Position numbers and translations under genes: made by a program | The notes under the pieces: generated by a model | What the model saw: only the letters and a program-made list of their open reading frames with translations | What the model was told of the DNA's origin: nothing | Database searches by the model: none | Assembly (NCBI RefSeq): GCF_026810505.1 | Contig: NZ_CP101750.1 | Location: forward strand, 6,870,515-6,934,514 | Direction: 5' to 3' | Source: Streptomyces sp. Je 1-369 | Lineage (GTDB): Bacteria; Actinomycetota; Actinomycetes; Streptomycetales; Streptomycetaceae | Length of the DNA: 64,000 nucleotides | Part shown: in pieces, positions 16,091-24,888 of the stretch | Numbering within the stretch: position 1 is the stretch's first letter | How the letters are laid out: every line of letters begins with the position of its first letter

Positions 16091-18214
16091 TCAGGCCCAC
16101 CATCGGCGCCAGCGCCGCAACAGCGTGCCCCAGCGGGTCGGTGGGGGCGGCGGCGGGGGAAGCGGGGGCAGGGGTGCGGCGGGCAGGGTCGCGCGGGCCG
16201 GGCTCGGGTCGATCGACACGGCGTCGGGGCGGGGGAGCGGCGTCACGGTGATGGCGCACTCCCGCGACGACACGGGCAGGTCGACGGGGTGCCCCGCCCG
16301 GTGCGCGCTGCGCGCGACGCGCCGCTCGCCGCCGCGCCGCCCGTCGGTCCACGCGGCGCACACCAGGACCGCGGGCTCGGGCCAGTCGAAGCGCAGCTCG
16401 GCGCGGTCCGCGCCGACGCGCCGTACACGCAACTCCCTTATGGCGGCGGGGTGTTCGATGACGACGCTCGGTCCTGAAACGGCCCGCCCGTCCAGCACGC
16501 TCACCGCGGTGACGCGCATCCGCCGCTCGGGTTCCGGTGTCAGCTCGACGTGGGACTCGGCGCCGACCGCCGTCGCCGGGATCCGGTCCACGCCGCGCAC
16601 GACATGGGAGACGTCCGTGCCCGGCGCGACCGGGGCCGTCGTCCACGGCAGCAGCAGGCCGTCGCCGAGCTCGGGCGGCCGCCACGCGATCGTCACGCGC
16701 CAGCCGTCCGCGTGCCGCCGCACGCTGAGCTCCTCCACCGGCGACGGCCACTGCTCGGCGCGGGCCGTGACGGTCACGCCGCGGGACCACACGAGGTCGC
16801 CGTCCGGATCGCGGTAGCCGCAGCGGACTTCGTACGTGTACGTCCCCGGGGCGAGTGGTGCGTCCAGTACCCCGTCGTGCTCGCAGGGGACCCGGACCAG
16901 CGACGACTCGCCCCAGCCGCCGGTCTCCGCCCCCGTACCGGACCGCGTCACCCGCACCTCGGCCGCCGCCGGATCGGACCGCCACCGCAGCCGCAGCCCG
17001 CCCGGCACGGCGGTGCAGCGCAGCTCCGTCACCACCGGTGTGAGCAGCACCGGAGCGGTGACGCGCGGCACTCCCGCGATGCGGTCCCGGCCCTGGTTCC
17101 GGCCCCGGTCCCGCTGCATGGGGACGACGGCGTACCGCAGCGGGCGGCCGACGGGGGCGTCCGGGTCGACGGACGCGGGGTGGGGCTCGCCGGGAGCGGT
17201 CTCCGCGGCCAGGTCGGGGGCGCCGTCCGGGAAGCGAAGGACGCGGTACGCGATTCCGGCCCGACGCTCGGGGGCGCACCAGGACAGGCGTACGGCACGG
17301 TCGTCGGGGACGGCCGTCACCGCGGAGTCCACCGGGGTGGCGGGGTCGTCGGCGATGAGCGCGGCGACGCGCAGCAGGCCCGTCTGCGCCGCCGGGTCGT
17401 CCCTGGCGAGGCGGAGCGCGCCCAGCCAGGCGTCGGCCGCGGTGCGCAGCGCGCCGGTGGCCTCGGCGTCGGCACCCTCGGCGGTCAGGCGGCCGACCTC
17501 GGCGGACCGGTCGCGGATGCCGTCGACGAGCGCGGCGAGGCGGTGGTCGTCGGGGCCGTCGGCGTACGCGGAAGCACGCGGGAGTTGGGCCGCGAGCCGC
17601 TCCGCCTCGCGCAACCGCACGTCCGGCCAGACGTCGTTGAGGGTCTCGGCGGCGTGCCGTGCCGGGCCGGTCGGGGGGAAGCCTGCCGCGACGGCGGAGG
17701 CGAGCAGCCCCGCCTCGCCGCGGTGCACGCCCAGCGCGACGGCCTCGGCCTCACCGGGGCGCTCGCCGCCGTCCCGCAGCAGACAGCACACCTCCCACAG
17801 GACCAGCCGCCGCAGCCCCTGCGCATCGTCCCGGATCAGGGTCTCCAGGGTGTCCACGACGGCGGCCGCGGAGTCGGCGCGCGGATCGGACGAGGACAGC
17901 CACCTGCCGCGCGCCTGTTGGACGTACGGCAGGTCGACGCGGTGCCAGATGCCGCCGCGGCCCGGGAACCAGAGCCCGTCGAGGACACGGAAGCCGTCGT
18001 CCGTGGCGGCCCTGGGGAGGGTGCCGAAGACGGCGTCGTGTGCGGGGGCGGGTTCGGGTGCGCGCAGGGCGTCGGCCGCGTGCCGGAACCCCAACCCGGT
18101 CACCCCGTCCCGTAGTTGGAGGTACCCCCGCATGCCGGGGCAGCGCGGCAGAGCCGGGAGCGGCGGCCGGGCGCCGGTTGCCTTCGGGTGCTCGCCGGGG
18201 CGCAGGACGGCCAT
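16091..18214 (-). CDS. Fibronectin type III-like repeat protein, last gene of the reverse operon
   Basis: 707-aa protein with no signal peptide or membrane segment. The N-terminal about 300 residues are helical and Arg/Ala-rich. From about residue 300 there are beta-sandwich repeats of Fn3 type: 'VRLSWCAPERRAGIAYRVLR', 'GLRLRWRSDPAAAEVRVTR ... GTYTYEVRCGY', 'VTIAWRPPELG' and a last repeat around 'AELRFDWPEP'. The C-terminus is a Pro run (PPLPPPPPPP) and a Trp/Arg-rich end (RRWRRWWA). The protein has no enzymatic motif that I recognise; Fn3 arrays usually bind other proteins. ATG at 18214 lies three bases after the stop of the MotB-like gene. Adhesion or scaffold within the locus is inference. 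Confidence 0.65.
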   Translation of the reverse strand: MAVLRPGEHPKATGARPPLPALPRCPGMRGYLQLRDGVTGLGFRHAADALRAPEPAPAHDAVFGTLPRAATDDGFRVLDGLWFPGRGGIWHRVDLPYVQQARGRWLSSSDPRADSAAAVVDTLETLIRDDAQGLRRLVLWEVCCLLRDGGERPGEAEAVALGVHRGEAGLLASAVAAGFPPTGPARHAAETLNDVWPDVRLREAERLAAQLPRASAYADGPDDHRLAALVDGIRDRSAEVGRLTAEGADAEATGALRTAADAWLGALRLARDDPAAQTGLLRVAALIADDPATPVDSAVTAVPDDRAVRLSWCAPERRAGIAYRVLRFPDGAPDLAAETAPGEPHPASVDPDAPVGRPLRYAVVPMQRDRGRNQGRDRIAGVPRVTAPVLLTPVVTELRCTAVPGGLRLRWRSDPAAAEVRVTRSGTGAETGGWGESSLVRVPCEHDGVLDAPLAPGTYTYEVRCGYRDPDGDLVWSRGVTVTARAEQWPSPVEELSVRRHADGWRVTIAWRPPELGDGLLLPWTTAPVAPGTDVSHVVRGVDRIPATAVGAESHVELTPEPERRMRVTAVSVLDGRAVSGPSVVIEHPAAIRELRVRRVGADRAELRFDWPEPAVLVCAAWTDGRRGGERRVARSAHRAGHPVDLPVSSRECAITVTPLPRPDAVSIDPSPARATLPAAPLPPLPPPPPPPTRWGTLLRRWRRWWA

Positions 18215-18217
18215 CGC

Positions 18218-18715
18218 TCAGCCGCCCGGCGCGGTGTAGAAGTAGACGCGGACCACGGCGGTCTCCGCGCGCTTGCCGAGGGCGTGGTAGTCGTCGGTCG
18301 CCGTCTTCTTGGTGAACATCTCCGGGCGGGCCTTGCCGAGCAGACCGTTGACGCGGTGGGCGTAGACCGTGCCGTTCGAGCTTCCGCCGAAGGTGAGGAC
18401 GAGCGCGGCCTCGCGGCCCGACCACTTGCGGGTGTCCTTCGCGATCTGCTTCACGAGGTCACCCTTCTTCCGCCCCGCCACCTCGAACTCCTGAGGGTGA
18501 CGGTCCACGGCGCGCGGCCCCGTGGGAGTGGGCGGCTCGGTGGCCCCGGTCTTCGACGGCACGGGGGCGGGCCGGTCGTCCGCCTTGGGGTCGGGCCGGT
18601 CGGCCATCGACACGAGGGCGAGTACGAGGAGCAGATCGGCGAAGAGCCACCCCGCGAGCACGACGACCCCGGGCCGCCCTCCGCGCCGCCTCCGCTGCTC
18701 CCGCCCGCGACTCAC
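18218..18715 (-). CDS. MotB/ZorB-like single-pass membrane protein
   Basis: 165-aa protein. A very basic N-terminus (SRGREQRRRRGGR) precedes one membrane helix (about 16-38) reading LAGWLFADLLLVLALVSM. It has an Asp at residue 27 inside the helix, the 'FADL' pattern of MotB/ExbD/ZorB proteins where that Asp carries the ion. A Pro-rich linker follows, then an about 85-residue outer domain (ALVLTFGGSSNG ... RVNGLLGKARPEM) that resembles a degenerate OmpA-like fold. This would pair with the neighbouring two-TM coiled-coil protein as an ion-driven membrane complex; the assignment rests on motif and topology. GTG start overlaps the upstream gene by four bases (GTGA). Confidence 0.5.
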   Translation of the reverse strand: MSRGREQRRRRGGRPGVVVLAGWLFADLLLVLALVSMADRPDPKADDRPAPVPSKTGATEPPTPTGPRAVDRHPQEFEVAGRKKGDLVKQIAKDTRKWSGREAALVLTFGGSSNGTVYAHRVNGLLGKARPEMFTKKTATDDYHALGKRAETAVVRVYFYTAPGG

Positions 18716-20091
18716 GCACCCCCTCCACTCCGCGGCCGGGGCGGCGGCAACCGCGTGGTCGGCGCGTCGAGGGGGGCGTCCTGTCCAGGGGCGCTTCCCG
18801 GGGGAGTGACGGCGGGGGTGTGCGGGGCGGGTCCCGCGCCGTTCGCCCCGTTCACGGAGCCGTACCCAGCACTTGCCGGTGCCGGTGCCGGTGCCGGTGC
18901 CGGTGCCGGAGTCGGTACCGGAAGTGTCCCCGTCAGGGCGGCCATCCTCGCGTCCAGGCGGGCCGCCGCGTCCTGCCAGTGGGCCGCTGCCGCGTCCCAG
19001 CGTTCCGTGGCCTCGCGCATGCCGTCCACCGCGTCGCCCGTGCGGCCCGCGCTCGTCACCAGGGCCTGCGACGCCAGTTCCGTCGCCTTCGCCACCGACT
19101 CGGACTTCGTCACGAGTGACTGCTGGGCCGCGACCAGCGCCTTCAGGGACGCCTCGACCGTGTCGCCCGCCGTCTTGACGTGATCGACGATGCCGCGCGC
19201 CGCCTGCGCGTTGGCGCGGCCCGCCTTCGCGGTCTCCTCCGTGCCGGTGCGCAGCGTCGTGTTGATGCGGTCCGCCGCGTCGCCGAGCTTCGGCACCTCC
19301 TTCGTGAGGGACTGCGCCGCCAGCCTGAGCGCGTCCGTGGCCTGGTTCACCGACGCCGTCGCGCCGGTCAGCGCGTTGTGGCTGCGCTCCGCCTTGGTCG
19401 TCAGCTGCTGCATCTTCAGCGCGGCCTTCGTCAGCTCCGCCGTGAACTGCTGCGGCGACGCGCTGCGGTACGACGCGAGCAGCATCTGCGTGCGCGTGAG
19501 GACCGCCGCCAGCTCGGCGAGGAGCCGGTCCTGCTCCACCTCCCGTGCGTCCTCCGCGCGCTCCGTGCGCACCCGCACGCGCGCGTGCCACACGGAGAGC
19601 CCCACGAGCAGGGCGATCAGGATGACCGCCATCAGGGCCACGTTCTCGAAGCGCCCGAACGACGACAGGTGCCCGCCGAACCCGGACTGCCAGAGCTGGA
19701 GGAAGGGGCGCGTGGCCTGCTCGGGATTGTCGTCGGCCAGCTCTCCGTACGCCCGCACCGCCTCCCGCAGGCCGAACCAGGTGATCAGCAGGGGGATGAA
19801 GACCAGGATGCCGAGCGCGGCCTCCAGCAGGCGGTCGTGCCGGCCCGACGTCCGGTCGACGGTCGCACGGACGCTCTCGGGTCGTACGTAGGCCTGGACG
19901 AGGTCGATCTCCGCCCACCGGTCGAGCTGGTTCGACGCGCCCAAATCCTGGTGCAGCACGGTCAGTTCGGCCGAGCGCGGCGCGAGCGCGGGCAGGGCCG
20001 CCAGCCGCCGCAACTCCTTGACGATCAAGGCTTTGTCGAGCAGTTGTGCGGGCGTCAAACGGGTCCCTCCCTGACTTGCGGGATGCTTCAC
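18712..20091 (-). CDS. Two-TM membrane protein with long coiled coil (possible MotA/ZorA-like partner)
   Basis: 459-aa protein. A soluble N-terminal about 85 residues is followed by TM1 (about 89-110), an outer loop of about 40 residues, TM2 (about 150-169), then an about 210-residue Ala/Thr/Lys-rich coiled coil predicted in the cytoplasm. It ends in a Pro/Ala repeat tail (VPTPAPAPAPAPAP). It lies directly upstream of the MotB/ZorB-like gene with coupled translation. The topology with a long cytoplasmic tail recalls ZorA, but only two membrane helices are visible where MotA/ZorA have three or four, and no MotA signature motif was recognised. An alternative is a chemoreceptor-like or structural coiled-coil anchor. 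GTG start at 20091 overlaps the Hsp70-TPR stop (GTGA). Confidence 0.5.
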   Translation of the reverse strand: MKHPASQGGTRLTPAQLLDKALIVKELRRLAALPALAPRSAELTVLHQDLGASNQLDRWAEIDLVQAYVRPESVRATVDRTSGRHDRLLEAALGILVFIPLLITWFGLREAVRAYGELADDNPEQATRPFLQLWQSGFGGHLSSFGRFENVALMAVILIALLVGLSVWHARVRVRTERAEDAREVEQDRLLAELAAVLTRTQMLLASYRSASPQQFTAELTKAALKMQQLTTKAERSHNALTGATASVNQATDALRLAAQSLTKEVPKLGDAADRINTTLRTGTEETAKAGRANAQAARGIVDHVKTAGDTVEASLKALVAAQQSLVTKSESVAKATELASQALVTSAGRTGDAVDGMREATERWDAAAAHWQDAAARLDARMAALTGTLPVPTPAPAPAPAPAPASAGYGSVNGANGAGPAPHTPAVTPPGSAPGQDAPLDAPTTRLPPPRPRSGGGA

Positions 20092-22322
20092 GGGGGCGGT
20101 TCGAGTGACCTCTGTCCGAGGACGTCGCCCCTGCCGCGCCGGTTCCTCCCGCCACGGTTCAATCGCCGTAACAGCGCATCCGCCTCGGCGTGTTCAGGGT
20201 CCCACGTGAGGCACTTCCCGAGGGCCTCAATCGCCTCATCCCGTTCCCCGCGCCGGTCCAGCTCGACGGCGTGCCGGAACGTGCGCTCGGCGAGCAGTCC
20301 GCGTACGCGGACGTTCGTCGGATCGTGGTTGTACGCACAGTTGAGCCACTGCTCCGCGTCCGCGAAGTGCTCGGGCGCCATGTCCGCCATCGCGGCCGCG
20401 CAGTGCACGTCGATCATCGCGTCCAGCATGTCGGCGCCGGCCGGCCGGGTCGCCGCGTCCTGCCAGGCGATGTGTGAGGCCTGCACGGCGTGGTCGTACC
20501 GGCCGAGCGAGAGCAGGGCCCGGGCGCGGGCGATCTGGCGCTGCGACGTGTAGTCGAACACGGGGGCGGGGGCGCGGGCCGGGCTCGTCGCGGGGGGAGG
20601 CGCGTGGCCGGTCGAGGGTCCGGGCGCGGACGACGACAACCGCTGCCCCGAAGCCGAAGCCGAAGCCGGACCCGGACCCGGACCCGAAGCCGGACCCGAA
20701 GCCGGAGTCGGACCCGAACCCGAACCCGGGCCCGGGCCCGGACCCGAAGCCGGAGTCGGACCCGAACCCGAACCCGAACCCGAACCCGGAGCCGAACCCG
20801 GACCCGAACCCGGAAACGAACCCGAACCCGAACCCGGACCCGGACCCGGAAACGAACCCGAACCCGAACCCGGAGCCGGAAACGAACCCGGACCCGGAGC
20901 CGAACCCGGAGCCGGAAACGAACCCGGACCCGGACCCGAACCCGCGACCGGCCCCGGCCCCCGCCCCGGCCCCCGCCCCGGACCCGCGACCGGCCCCGAA
21001 GGCACAGGCCGTTCCGGCGTCCCCCGCCGCGTCAACCCGTCGAGCAGCTCCCGTGCCTCCGCGATGATCCCGCGCAGCACCGCGGCCGCCTCTTCCTCCC
21101 GGCCCTCCCGCACGAGCCGCCGCGCCCCTTCCACGTCCCGCGCCCCGGCCCCCTGCCCCTCCGCCCCCACCAGCGTCGCCGTGAGCGGAGGCGCGTCGGA
21201 GAGGGTGTCGTGGGTCGCGGCGGCCGGTTCCAGCGGGCCCTCCTCCAAGGCGGCGGGGCCCGAGGACGCCGCCCCGCCCGCAAGCCGCACCGCGTGCTTC
21301 AGCGCGCCGAGCGCGAGCAGCTCGGGCGGCGCCTGCACGGTCTCCCCGCCGATGAGCGCGGAGACCCGCGAACGCACCTGCTCCATACGGGTGTTGCCGC
21401 CCACGAGAAGCAGCGTGTCGACGTCCGTCGGCGTCATGCCCGACTGGTCGAGCAGCGCCCGCGCCCGGTCGAGCGTGCGCCCCACGTGCCGCTCCAGATA
21501 CGCGTCAAGGTCGGGCCGCGCGAACCGCACCCACAGCGCGGGCCCGGCCCCCAGCTCCAGATCGAGCACCGCCGCCTCGGGGCCGTCCGGCACCCCGAGC
21601 GCCTCCCGCGCCTCCTGCCCCCGCGCGCGAAGCCCCTGCCACACGGCCGCGTCGACCCCGTGGACCGATCCCGCGCCACGGTGTCTGCGCAGCAGCCGGA
21701 CCGCCGACGACAGCGCCTCCGCGTCGAACGCACGCCCTCCCGACGTCGCCCCGCCCTCGTAGCCGAGCGACCGGAAGTGCCCGCGGACGCTGCGGACCAG
21801 GCCGATCTCGAACCCTTCGTACCCCATGCCGTAGATCAGGCACGTGCCGCTGTCCCGCTCCGTCATGTGGCCGATGACCGCGGCCATGGAGTCGCTGACG
21901 AGCCGTGTCGGGTCGAGCCCCGCCTCGCGTGCCGCGTCGCGCAGCGCCGCCCGCTGGGCCGACCCGAAGCGCGCGGGCACGCTGATCACCGTCTGCGCCA
22001 CCCGGCCCCGCGCCGCCGCCTCCACGCGTTCGCGTACGGACCGCAGCAGTTGTACGACGACGCGGTCCGCGTCGACCGGTTTGCCGCCGACGTGCACCGG
22101 ACGTCCGCTGCCGAGCCTGCTCTTGAGGCTCGGGAACGTCACCGGGAGTTCGCCCGTGTCGGCCTGCTCGCACAGCAGCCACGGCCCGTCGCCCCACTCC
22201 GCGTCGAGGCGACGCCCCGGCCCGTCCGGCGGCGCGTAGAGCGCGCGGATGCCCGTGGCGCCGAAGTCGATGCCGAGGCTGACGGGAGCAGGAGCCTCCC
22301 GTACGGGCCGTGCCTGTGTCAT
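20088..22322 (-). CDS. Degenerate Hsp70 fused to Gly/Pro linker and TPR domain
   Basis: 744-aa protein in three parts. Residues about 15-365 are an actin-fold Hsp70-type domain (SLGIDFGATGIRALY, AQTVISVPARFGSAQRAAL, LLLVGGNTRMEQV). Its second phosphate loop reads LIYGMGYEGFEIG where active Hsp70s have YDLGGGTFD, so the key Asp and Thr are lost and ATP turnover is doubtful. Residues about 445-615 are a Gly/Pro/Ser repeat linker. The C-terminal about 125 residues are TPR-like (YDHAVQASHIAWQDA, DAEQWLNCAYNHDPTNVRVR, DEAIEALGKCLTWDPEHAEA). There is no substrate-binding beta domain. It probably acts as a nucleotide-sensing scaffold beside the real Hsp70. ATG 22322 shares one base with the preceding stop (TGATG). 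Confidence 0.8.
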   Translation of the reverse strand: MTQARPVREAPAPVSLGIDFGATGIRALYAPPDGPGRRLDAEWGDGPWLLCEQADTGELPVTFPSLKSRLGSGRPVHVGGKPVDADRVVVQLLRSVRERVEAAARGRVAQTVISVPARFGSAQRAALRDAAREAGLDPTRLVSDSMAAVIGHMTERDSGTCLIYGMGYEGFEIGLVRSVRGHFRSLGYEGGATSGGRAFDAEALSSAVRLLRRHRGAGSVHGVDAAVWQGLRARGQEAREALGVPDGPEAAVLDLELGAGPALWVRFARPDLDAYLERHVGRTLDRARALLDQSGMTPTDVDTLLLVGGNTRMEQVRSRVSALIGGETVQAPPELLALGALKHAVRLAGGAASSGPAALEEGPLEPAAATHDTLSDAPPLTATLVGAEGQGAGARDVEGARRLVREGREEEAAAVLRGIIAEARELLDGLTRRGTPERPVPSGPVAGPGRGPGRGPGPVAGSGPGPGSFPAPGSAPGPGSFPAPGSGSGSFPGPGPGSGSGSFPGSGPGSAPGSGSGSGSGPTPASGPGPGPGSGSGPTPASGPASGPGPGPASASASGQRLSSSAPGPSTGHAPPPATSPARAPAPVFDYTSQRQIARARALLSLGRYDHAVQASHIAWQDAATRPAGADMLDAMIDVHCAAAMADMAPEHFADAEQWLNCAYNHDPTNVRVRGLLAERTFRHAVELDRRGERDEAIEALGKCLTWDPEHAEADALLRRLNRGGRNRRGRGDVLGQRSLEPPP
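20640..20990. repeat. Hexamer-type repeats encoding the Gly/Pro/Ser linker
   Basis: Long run built from CCCGAA, CCCGGA and GCCGGA hexamers on the plus strand. It codes in the reverse frame for repeated PGS/GSG/PGP units of the Hsp70-TPR protein. It stays in frame throughout, consistent with selection on length multiples of three. Copy number probably differs between strains. Confidence 0.85.
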
Positions 22323-24460
22323 CAGCCCGCCGTCTCTTCGGCGAAGCGGAGGATGCCCTCGTAGTCGGGGCGGTCGGGGAGCGTCGGCACGGCCCGCTCG
22401 GACTGGGCGACCGCCACCAGGTTCACGAGGTTGCGCGCCTGCTGGGCGGTGCCGACGCTGTTGCCCTGCCGGTGCGCCTGCTTCACGTACTCGACCGCTT
22501 CGTTGATCCGCCGGACGGTCTCCGGCGGCGCGCCCTCCGAGGCCAGCTCGGCCTGCCGGAACTGGCTGGCGAGGCCGCACTGCCGGTACATGTCGTCGAG
22601 CAGCAGTTCGGTGAGCCGCTTGTACTCGCCGCTGTCGCCCATCGCGGCCGCCCGCTGCGCCTGCTCGATGTCGCGGCGCACCTTCATCGCCTGCACGGGC
22701 TCGATGTAGGGCCCGTACCGCTTCAGGAAGTGGTCGGCCTCCCGCTCCGCGTACCCCAGCTGTTCGCGCAGCGCCGCGCTGTCGAGGACCTCGACGGGCT
22801 CGGGGGGCGGCGTGCGCGGCTTCTCCCGGTTCGGGGTCGCCTCCAGGACCATGTCCGTGCCGCGCACGGAGATCTTCACGGTGATGATGCGGTCCGCCGA
22901 GTAGTTGAAGGAGACGTCCACCTGGCGGTTGATCTCGATCTCCTGCGGCAGCTCGAACTCGACGACGCCCTGCTCGTGGTTCTCGCTCGCCACCTTGCTG
23001 TCGCCCTCGTAGACCGGCACGCGGATGCGGCGGCTGTCGGTGGCGTGGAAGGTGCGCTGACGCGGCTCGGAGAGCGGGTAGGGCGAGCCCGCCTCGATGA
23101 TCTCGACGAACACGTCGCGCTGGCTGCCCTTGATCGCCGCGATGCCCATCGCCATCGGCGTCGACTCGTACAGCCCCGTGTCGCCCTTGGAGCGCCCGTC
23201 GGCGAGGCCGCGGCCGCACTGCGCACAGGCGTCCGCCCCGTACTCGTTGACCTTCGCGCACTCCGGGTCCGAGCACTCCACGCCGCGCAGCGTCTCGGCG
23301 AGCACGCCCGCACCGAACGCGACGCACTCCATGGGGTTGATGTTCCTGCGGACCTTGTCGGCGCCGAAGAACGCCTCGACGGCCTCGTACACGGGACGGG
23401 TGAGGGTGCCGCCGCCCACCAGCAGGACGTCGGAGATGTCGTCGGTGGAGAGTTCGTAGCGGCCCAGGGACTCCTGGACGAGGTTCATGGTCCGGGCGAC
23501 CAGCGGCGCGATCATCCCCTGGAACTCGCCGCGCGTCAGCTTCATCTCGACGTCGAGGACGCCGTTCTCGCTGCTGTACGCGGCCGGGATCACGATGTAC
23601 GTCTCCGGCAGGTCGTTCAGCTCCCGCTTGGCGCGCTCGGCGGCCTTCCTAGCCTGGAACAGGAACGCCTTGTCGTCCGCCGGGTCCACGTGGTGCTGCT
23701 CGCGCATCCACGTGATGATCCGCTCCACGATCGCCAGGTCGAAGTCGTCCCCGCCCAGCCAGATGTCGCCCGCCGACCGCAGGACCTGGAACTGGCTCCT
23801 GCCCTCCTGGTCCTTGACCGCGTTGAGGATCGAGATGTCGAAGGTGCCGCCGCCCAGGTCGTAGACGAGCACCCGGCTGCGGGCGCCGCCCGGCTTGTGC
23901 AGACCGAAGGCGACCGCGGCCGCCGTCGGCTCGTCGACGATCTTCTTGACGACGAGTCCCGCCTGCTCGGCGGCCTCACGCGTGGCGGCCCGCTGGGCGT
24001 CGCGGAAGTACGCGGGCACGGTGATCACGGCGTGCGTCACGGGCTCGCCGAGGACGCGCGAGGCGTCCCTGACCAGCTTGTCCAGGATGACGCTCGAGAT
24101 CTCCGCCGGGGTGCGGGCCCGCCCGCCGAGCAGCACGTGCGCGCGCGGGTCCTCGTCGGGCCCCGCCACGATCTCGTAGCTCATCCGTTTGCGCGCCCGC
24201 ACCACCGACCCGTCGGCGAAGTCGCGCCCCATCAGGCGCTTCACGGAGACGATGGTCTCCTTGGGCTGCCTGATCGCCCAGTTCAGCGCGTCCTCACCGA
24301 CCAGCGGCTGGTCCGTGCCGTCGCGGCGCACGACCCCGACGACGGACGGCGTGAGCCGCTCGCCCTTGCTGTTGGTGAGCACGGCGATGTCCGCGCGATG
24401 CGGATCGTGGGCGGCCACCGCGCTGTTCGTGGTGCCGAGGTCGATGCCGATCGCCTTCAT
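22322..24460 (-). CDS. Hsp70 chaperone with inserted zinc ribbon
   Basis: 712-aa DnaK-family protein with an intact ATPase domain: phosphate 1 GIDLGTTNS (5-13), phosphate 2 YDLGGGTFD (200-208) and adenosine motif VGGGTLTRP (348-356). Between the ATPase and the substrate-binding domain sits a small four-Cys zinc-ribbon insertion (C396, C401, C412, C415) absent from housekeeping DnaK. The beta-sandwich substrate domain (TPMAMGIAAIKGS, EINRQVDVSFNYSADRIITVKI) and a helical end follow; the usual acidic EEVD-like tail is missing. It is thus a dedicated Hsp70, not the cell's main DnaK, working with the GrpE-like factor encoded upstream (ATGA overlap). No J-domain protein is encoded nearby. Confidence 0.9.
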   Translation of the reverse strand: MKAIGIDLGTTNSAVAAHDPHRADIAVLTNSKGERLTPSVVGVVRRDGTDQPLVGEDALNWAIRQPKETIVSVKRLMGRDFADGSVVRARKRMSYEIVAGPDEDPRAHVLLGGRARTPAEISSVILDKLVRDASRVLGEPVTHAVITVPAYFRDAQRAATREAAEQAGLVVKKIVDEPTAAAVAFGLHKPGGARSRVLVYDLGGGTFDISILNAVKDQEGRSQFQVLRSAGDIWLGGDDFDLAIVERIITWMREQHHVDPADDKAFLFQARKAAERAKRELNDLPETYIVIPAAYSSENGVLDVEMKLTRGEFQGMIAPLVARTMNLVQESLGRYELSTDDISDVLLVGGGTLTRPVYEAVEAFFGADKVRRNINPMECVAFGAGVLAETLRGVECSDPECAKVNEYGADACAQCGRGLADGRSKGDTGLYESTPMAMGIAAIKGSQRDVFVEIIEAGSPYPLSEPRQRTFHATDSRRIRVPVYEGDSKVASENHEQGVVEFELPQEIEINRQVDVSFNYSADRIITVKISVRGTDMVLEATPNREKPRTPPPEPVEVLDSAALREQLGYAEREADHFLKRYGPYIEPVQAMKVRRDIEQAQRAAAMGDSGEYKRLTELLLDDMYRQCGLASQFRQAELASEGAPPETVRRINEAVEYVKQAHRQGNSVGTAQQARNLVNLVAVAQSERAVPTLPDRPDYEGILRFAEETAG

Positions 24461-24888
24461 TCCCGTACCGTCCCTTGCTCAGTGCCGCCGTCGACGGCGA
24501 CGACCACCCGGGCGGCGCGCAGCACTTGCCCCCGGTATCGATACCCGCGCTGCACGATCTCAAGGACCTCGTCGCCGTCCGCTCCGGGCGGCGCGGCGCG
24601 GACGGCCTCCACGTGGTGCGTGGCCGGTTCGGCGCGCTCGCCGACGCGCCCCACCCGTTCGAGCCCCTCCTCGGCGAGGTCCCTCTCCAGCTGCCCGGCG
24701 ATCAGCGCCAGGCTCCCGCGGTACGTGTCCACGTCGCTCGCCGCACCGTCGGCGAGGAGCCGGTCGAAGGAGTCGAGGGCGTCGGCGCAGCGCAGCAGCA
24801 GCCGCTCGGTGAGCGCGCGGTGGACGGAGTCGCGGGCGGCCAGGTCGCGGGCGTGCTCGTAGGCGAGCCGGGCGGCCGCGTCAGACAT
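24457..24888 (-). CDS. GrpE-like nucleotide-exchange factor
   Basis: 143-aa protein with a helical N-terminal half (LTERLLLRCADALDSFDRLL) and the GrpE beta-wing signature near the C-terminus: GDEVLEIVQRGYRYRGQVLR followed by AARVVV. GrpE releases ADP from Hsp70. It is shorter than housekeeping GrpE (about 200 aa) because the long N-terminal coiled coil is reduced. It lies directly before the Hsp70 gene with an ATGA overlap, which strongly suggests that it serves that chaperone. ATG at 24888 overlaps the preceding gene by eight bases. Confidence 0.85.
   Translation of the reverse strand: MSDAAARLAYEHARDLAARDSVHRALTERLLLRCADALDSFDRLLADGAASDVDTYRGSLALIAGQLERDLAEEGLERVGRVGERAEPATHHVEAVRAAPPGADGDEVLEIVQRGYRYRGQVLRAARVVVAVDGGTEQGTVRE

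Noticed and set aside
18218..20091. Calling this a Zorya defence system.
   Set aside because: Only a possible ZorAB-like pair is present; no ZorC, ZorD or ZorE-type gene was seen, and the partner has too few membrane helices.
22322..24460. Housekeeping dnaK.
   Set aside because: The zinc-ribbon insertion, missing acidic tail, short GrpE and lack of dnaJ/hspR neighbours point to a dedicated paralogue.
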